DNA of 46,032 nucleotides from Betaproteobacteria bacterium. GTDB taxonomy: Bacteria > Pseudomonadota > Gammaproteobacteria > Burkholderiales > WYBJ01. Below the pieces are notes generated by a model. It was not told the DNA's origin. It searched no databases and saw nothing but the letters and a program-made list of their open reading frames with translations. The translations under genes were made by a program, and so were the position numbers. Shown piece by piece: positions 42,207 to 46,032 of this stretch; the first letter of the stretch is position 1, and the number at the start of each line of letters is the position of its first letter. The DNA is taken from assembly GCA_009377585.1 (NCBI GenBank), contig WHTS01000044.1:1-46032 (forward strand), in the 5' to 3' direction.

Positions 42207-43266
42207 TCAGAGCGTCGCGAGCAGCGGCGCGATATTGTCCATTCGTCGTTCGATTTCCCCTCGCTCGACGCGCTTCACCAGGGCGAGTAGGGCGCTCTGC
42301 ATGGGCGCGGGAACGCCGAGCTGTGCGCCCTTGGCAACTACGTATCCGCAGACGTAGTCGATCTCCGTGCGGCGGCCCTTAGCGAGATCCTGTCCGATAG
42401 AGCCGAAATGCGGCTCCTTCGAGCGTTCCATCCATCGCCTCCAGCCGGCTTCGAGCTCGCTCAACGCGCCTGCGTCGCCCTGCGATGCTTGCAGCCACAA
42501 CATCGCCGGCATGCGAAGGATCGGCTCCAGCTGATGGCCCAGCGCGAGCGCGACCGAGATTGCCTCGCCGGCACAACGAATGGCGAGCGACCGTGTGCTG
42601 TCATCGCGCATGAGCGTATGATCGCTGATGCCCGTCGAACCCAGTATGCCGTGATGCATGGAGTTGGTGACTAGCTTGGACCAGCGCTCGCCCCACAGGT
42701 TGGTCGTCACTTTCGCGCTGTCGACGCTGCCAAGCAACTCGACCAGTCGAGCCGCGCGCGGCGTATGGCGTCCGTGCACTTCGCCAACGCGAAATACCGT
42801 GTAATCGAAGCCACCCGGCGTACGCGCCCGGGATACTTCGCCGGGATGCGGGGCTGCGACGCTGATCGTGCTGGCTATGCAGCCCAGAGTACGTTCCCAA
42901 CCGACGACCGCGGCGATATCCTCTTCGTTGAGACTGTTCTGGACCGATACGACGCACCCGGACGCGCTAAGGTATGGCCGGATCATCATCGCTGCCCATG
43001 CCGTGTCGTATGACTTGGTGCAAACGAGGGCGACGTCGATCGGCGTGCGGATGAGCGACTGCACGTCGCAAAGATGCAGCGCTTCGACAGGGATCTTATC
43101 GGATCGCCCGGGCTCGGAGATCAGAAGCCCGTCGCGACGTATCTTGTCGATGTGCGCAACCCAGCCATCGATCACGCGCACGTCGTGGCCTGCCTGGGCG
43201 AGCTTGCCTCCCGATATATCCGCCGACGGCGCCTGCACCGACGACGGCCACCCGAGTCTGCGACAT
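42207..43266 (-). pseudogene. ketopantoate-reductase-family gene with a +1 frameshift in the nucleotide-binding motif
   Basis: The start MSQTRVAVVGAGAVGGYIG lies in one frame (ATG at 43266) and the rest, GGKLAQAGHDVRVIDGWVAH onward, in another. Removing one G from the GGG at 43212-43210 (minus strand) joins them as GGYIGGKLAQAGHD and gives exactly 352 residues, the same as the neighbouring paralogue. The remainder is intact: KSYDTAWAAMMIRPYL, QNSLNEEDIAAVVGW, KLVTNSMHHGILGSTGIS, and SIGQDLAKGRRTEIDYV. If real, the mutation abolishes cofactor binding. If a base error, it is a functional paralogue. Only a truncated form starting after the break would be called by standard tools. Confidence 0.82.
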
Positions 43267-43363
43267 AGTGTCCTCCGAATGCCGGTCGAATCCCGTCAGG
43301 ATCGTACGCGGAATGTGCTCATGCTCGAGTTTGACACGACCGGATTGCCTGCGTATCGTACGA

Positions 43364-43390
43364 TGAACGACGTTCAACATACTGAACAGG
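43364..43390 (+). promoter_or_regulatory. predicted IclR operator C
   Basis: Lies between the divergent PanE-like pair (minus) and the VOC gene (plus). TGAAC at 1-5, GTTC at 9-12 and TGAAC at 20-24 match operator A exactly in these positions. CATACT (15-20) falls where operator A has TATAAT. Confidence 0.6.
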
Positions 43391-43540
43391 GGCCGATAAT
43401 AGGTTCCGTGTGCAAGCGTGTCAACGAAGCGGAATGTCAGGTGATTGACTCTATCCCGCTCGCATTCGATGCTCGCTTCGCCGGGTGCGCCGTAAGGCGC
43501 CATTTTTCTTTCGATGCGGTGATCCACTAGAGGAGGATGT

Positions 43541-43927
43541 ATGGCAAAGCTGCGTCACATCGCAATCACGGTCGACGACATGGAGGGGACTGCTTCCTTC
43601 TACGAGAAAGCTTTCGAGCTGAAGCGTGTGCGGCAGTCCGATGTCGCGGTGATGCTCTCGGATGGTGTCATGAGCCTTGCGATCATTCACTCCGGGAACG
43701 TGAATGCGGAGGGACGAAAGGGCCTGCACCATATTGGCTTCCTGGTCGACGACATGGAAAGTGGCGCAAGCCGCGTGGAGGACAATGGCGGCACCTACCA
43801 TGGCCAGATCCGCAACATCGGCGATGGTCCGAAGTCCGAACGCAAGTATCGTGACCCTAATGGTATTCACTTCGACGTGGCGACCGTAGAGCACGCCCGC
43901 AAGGTATGGTGTATCCCCGGCGAGTAG
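43541..43927 (+). CDS. VOC (glyoxalase/extradiol dioxygenase) superfamily protein
   Basis: A 128-residue protein with two beta-alpha-beta-beta-beta repeats: KLRHIAITVDDMEGTASFYE near the N terminus and GLHHIGFLVDDMESGASRVE in the middle, ending YRDPNGIHFDVATVE. The metal-type His residues of each repeat are visible (LRHIAI, LHHIGF). Possible roles include isomerases, fosfomycin-type resistance and ring-cleavage enzymes, and the length suits a dimeric member. AGAGGAGG lies before the ATG at 43541. It is divergent from the PanE-like genes across a 275-base gap that holds operator C, so it is probably co-regulated with the catabolic genes. Confidence 0.9.
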   Translation: MAKLRHIAITVDDMEGTASFYEKAFELKRVRQSDVAVMLSDGVMSLAIIHSGNVNAEGRKGLHHIGFLVDDMESGASRVEDNGGTYHGQIRNIGDGPKSERKYRDPNGIHFDVATVEHARKVWCIPGE

Positions 43928-44105
43928 TGTGCTCGGTGCGCTGAGTGAAGTTGCTGAGCGCGAAGAATCACTCGAGTCGAGCAACGGGTGAAACTTCGGC
44001 ACATCTGGATCGTAAGGGCCGCGGTCTCTTTTGCATGGGATTGGTGGCGATCGAACGATCGGCGAGCGACGTTGACACCACTGGGGTCACTGGGTATCGT
44101 ATATG

Positions 44106-44132
44106 TGAATGTCGTTCACAATGATGAACGCA
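44106..44132 (+). promoter_or_regulatory. predicted IclR operator D
   Basis: In the 286-base gap before the Old Yellow Enzyme gene. TGAAT at 1-5, GTTC at 9-12 and TGAAC at 20-24 match the motif with one mismatch in the first half site. I see no gene in the rest of the gap (43928-44213). Confidence 0.55.
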
Positions 44133-44213
44133 CCCAAATGCGTCGCATAGTCCCCGAGCCGTCGAGCTGCCGCACCGGTTGATTGCGGCCTGCGGCTCAA
44201 GGAGTTCACAGTA

Positions 44214-45386
44214 GTGTCATCCTCGTCTACGATCGCTCGAGCCTCCACCGTCAGCGCGGCTCAGCCCCTTCTGTTCAAGCCGATCGAGATCCGCGGCATC
44301 ACGCTGAGAAACCGCATCGTAGTGTCGCCGATGGCGCAGTATTCGGCGGTCGATGGCTTCATGACCGACTGGCACTTCGCGCATTTCGCCAAGTTCGCGA
44401 TGGGCGGGGCGGGCACCGTATTTACCGAAGCGACCAAGGTCGAGCGCCGTGGGCTGGGCACGGTCGGGGACATGGGCATCTGGAAAGACGAACACGTCCC
44501 GCCGCTGCGGCGGCTCACAACGTTCTTGAAAGAGCAGGGCGCGACACCGGCCATTCAGCTCAATCATGCCGGCCGCAAGGCCGGGACGTTCAAGCCCTGG
44601 GACGGATTCGGTCCGATCGATCGCAGCGTACCTGTCGAAGGCCAGGAGCACTGGGAGGTCATTGGGCCGAGCGCCGTGGAGTACCTCGAAGGCTGGCCGC
44701 TTCCGCGAGCGATGACGAAGGAAGACATTGCGGAGGTGAAGGGGAACTGGGTGAAGGCGGCACGGCGTGCGGCCGATGCTGGTTTCGACATTCTCGAAGT
44801 CCATGGCGCGCATGGATACCTGCTCCATGAATTTCTCTCACCCGCGTCCAACAGGCGCACGGACGAATACGGCGGGACACTTCGTAATCGCATGCGCTTC
44901 GCATTGGAGCTCACCGAGGCGGTGCGTGGCGTATGGCCCCATGACAAACCGTTGTTTTTCCGTGTGTCCGCAGTCGACGAAGGTGGCTGGACGCTGGACG
45001 ATACGATCGCGCTTGCACGCGAATTGAAGCCGCTGGGAGTGGACCTGATCGATTGTTCCGCAAGCGGCATTTCGATACGTTCTCCAACCGCGAGCCGCGT
45101 TGCACCCAAGCTCGGCTTTCAGGTTCCCTATGCAGAGCGCGTGCGCAAGGACGCCGGCATCAAGACGATGGCGGTTGGACTGATCGTGCATGCCCGGCAG
45201 GCGGAGGAGATCCTCGCCAAGGGTCAGGCAGACCTCGTCGCCATCGGGCGCGAGCTCTTGTACGACCCGTTCTGGCCGGCACATGCCGCGCGCGCGCTCG
45301 AATACGACACGCAATTCAAAAGCCTTCCGGTTCAGTACGGATGGTGGCTGGATAGGCGCCGGAAGACCGGTTACGTCGAGGAATAG
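44214..45386 (+). CDS. Old Yellow Enzyme-family NADH:flavin oxidoreductase, YqjM-like
   Basis: A 390-residue single-domain FMN TIM barrel of the OYE family. It starts at GTG 44214 with AAGGAG nine bases upstream. It has NRIVVSPMAQYSAVDGFM, IQLNHAGRKAGTF with the substrate-type His-Asn pair, HGAHGYLLHEFLSPASNRRT, and the phosphate-binding VGLIVHARQAEEIL and DLVAIGRELLYDP segments. The Cys that tunes flavin potential in YqjM (SPMCQY) is Ala here (SPMAQY). These enzymes reduce activated C=C bonds of enones, quinones or nitro compounds. It lies beside operator D and probably belongs to the same regulon. Confidence 0.92.
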   Translation: MSSSSTIARASTVSAAQPLLFKPIEIRGITLRNRIVVSPMAQYSAVDGFMTDWHFAHFAKFAMGGAGTVFTEATKVERRGLGTVGDMGIWKDEHVPPLRRLTTFLKEQGATPAIQLNHAGRKAGTFKPWDGFGPIDRSVPVEGQEHWEVIGPSAVEYLEGWPLPRAMTKEDIAEVKGNWVKAARRAADAGFDILEVHGAHGYLLHEFLSPASNRRTDEYGGTLRNRMRFALELTEAVRGVWPHDKPLFFRVSAVDEGGWTLDDTIALARELKPLGVDLIDCSASGISIRSPTASRVAPKLGFQVPYAERVRKDAGIKTMAVGLIVHARQAEEILAKGQADLVAIGRELLYDPFWPAHAARALEYDTQFKSLPVQYGWWLDRRRKTGYVEE

Positions 45387-45420
45387 AAATAGAACAGCGC
45401 ACGTGGACGAAACGGTGGTC

Positions 45421-45963
45421 ATGATGTCGCAAGATCAGGCGCTGGTCACCATCGCGGCGGGTGGCGACGTAGGCACCGGGCACAATCCGCCGGAGATCGC
45501 ATTCGCATCCGTGCGCCGAGTGCTCAGTCGAGCGGACATCCGCTTCGCACAGGTGGAGCGTCTGTACTCGGAGCGCGGAACGTACCAGTGGCAAAGTCTC
45601 GCCCGCAATCTGGAGGTCCGCCAGCCGCCACAACAGGCGGAGGTGTTTCGGGGCGTTCCTTTTGACGTCCTGTCGCTCGCATCGAATCACACAGGGGATT
45701 GGGGACCCGAGGCGGTGGAAGACACGGTGGATACGTTCCGTCGCCTCGGCATACCAACGGTAGGCGCGGGTCGCAACATTGCCGAAGCGCGGCGCCCCGC
45801 AATCATCGAGAGGCAAGGGCTGCGGATAGCCTTCCTCGGCTACTGCTCGGTTTTGCTGCCCCAGTACTGGGCGGATGACGAGCGCGCGGGCTGCGCACCC
45901 ATGCGGGCCCATACGCTATATTGTCATCGTCGTTCCGATAGTCGTGTGAATTGGTCGGGATGA
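45421..45963 (+). pseudogene. CapA-family protein, truncated
   Basis: A 180-residue frame that matches the N-terminal half of CapA/PgsA-type metallophosphoesterase-fold proteins: AAGGDVGTGHNPPEIAF, FAQVERLYSERGTYQ, FDVLSLASNHTGDWGPEAVE, RLGIPTVGAGRNIAEARRP and IAFLGYCSVLLPQYWADDER. After GCAPMRAHTLY (near 45918) the translation becomes CHRRSDSRVNWSG and stops at 45963. The usual continuation (an Arg/Tyr-rich loop and the His-Asp motif half) is missing in all frames. The break therefore looks like a junction or a mutation rather than a natural end. The ATG at 45421 is the best start. A GTG at 45403 is possible. Confidence 0.7.
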
Positions 45964-46032
45964 ACGTCGTGGATTTTGTTCGTGCGTTTTCTTCGAGGCG
46001 CTCTATCTCAAGGGTCTTTTTCGCGCCGTTTG
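45964..46032. other. right edge, no supported gene
   Basis: The last 69 bases give no CapA continuation. A frame beginning near 45962 (MNVVDFVRAFSSRR) is too short to judge. The sequence may belong to whatever interrupted the CapA gene. Confidence 0.3.

Noticed and set aside
38667-43266. MmgE/PrpD and PanE-like breaks as further recoding events
   Set aside because: Both breaks are single-base frame changes rather than in-frame TGA. No slippery heptamer with a downstream structure was evident, so mutation or sequence error is simpler.

Overview
This is a GC-rich window, probably from a betaproteobacterium of the Burkholderiales type. It holds six intact tripartite-tricarboxylate-type (Bug/TctC) periplasmic binding proteins and one dead copy, with no TctA/TctB membrane genes. 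Around them lie many CoA-thioester enzymes (CaiB/BaiF transferases, crotonases, acyl-CoA dehydrogenases) and LysR and IclR regulators. The lineage is an inference from gene content. I see no rRNA, tRNA, CRISPR array or intact transposase.

The most striking part is 3.5-14.3 kb, where one gene module occurs three times. It consists of a UGSC-family domain, a second domain of about 330 residues (here called the partner domain), and a Bug binding protein. Copy 1 (minus strand, 6106-3501) is a fused protein interrupted by an in-frame TGA within a UGSC motif. Copy 2 (plus, 7795-10433) is the same fusion with an ordinary Cys codon (CGTS). Copy 3 (plus, 11508-14321) is split into separate genes, and its UGSC gene again has an in-frame TGA (UGSS). 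Both TGAs are followed by a 7-bp hairpin with a five-base loop of the form NGUGN, 18 or 24 bases downstream, as expected of bacterial SECIS elements. The Cys paralogue has no such hairpin. These are therefore two selenoprotein genes that a standard gene caller would break or truncate. A CysB-like LysR regulator, a GFA-family protein and an asparaginase-like amidohydrolase with altered active-site residues sit among the copies.

Upstream (0-3.4 kb) are an EamA transporter remnant, two tandem cupins (the second with a perfect 48-bp in-frame tandem duplication), queE and a queD-like gene without the usual catalytic Cys. From 15.1 to 22.4 kb lies a second repeated set: three related alpha/beta hydrolases of the 2,6-dihydroxypseudooxynicotine-hydrolase type, two Bug proteins and a papain-fold BtrH-like protein, in two facing groups with a terminator-like hairpin between them. 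A decayed Bug gene follows at 22.9 kb.

From 23.3 to 45.4 kb the genes describe acyl-CoA catabolism. The minus-strand block 33014-25339 encodes an acyl-CoA dehydrogenase, a MaoC-fold protein, a CaiB transferase, a 2,4-dienoyl-CoA-reductase-like flavoenzyme, BadH-like and BadI-like proteins and a quinone oxidoreductase. This resembles the alicyclic ring (cyclohexanecarboxylate-type) route with ring opening by BadI. A divergent IclR regulator is followed by a paired acyl-CoA dehydrogenase, a CaiB and a crotonase. Four copies of a 27-bp motif (TGAAC, GTTC, TGAAC at fixed spacing) lie in four intergenic regions of this half and probably mark one IclR regulon. It would also include two ketopantoate-reductase-like genes, a VOC protein and an Old Yellow Enzyme.

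Two genes here (MmgE/PrpD at 38.7-40.0 kb and the second PanE-like gene at 42.2-43.3 kb) carry single-base frameshifts in short G/C runs. A CapA-like gene at the right edge loses family similarity after about 45.92 kb.
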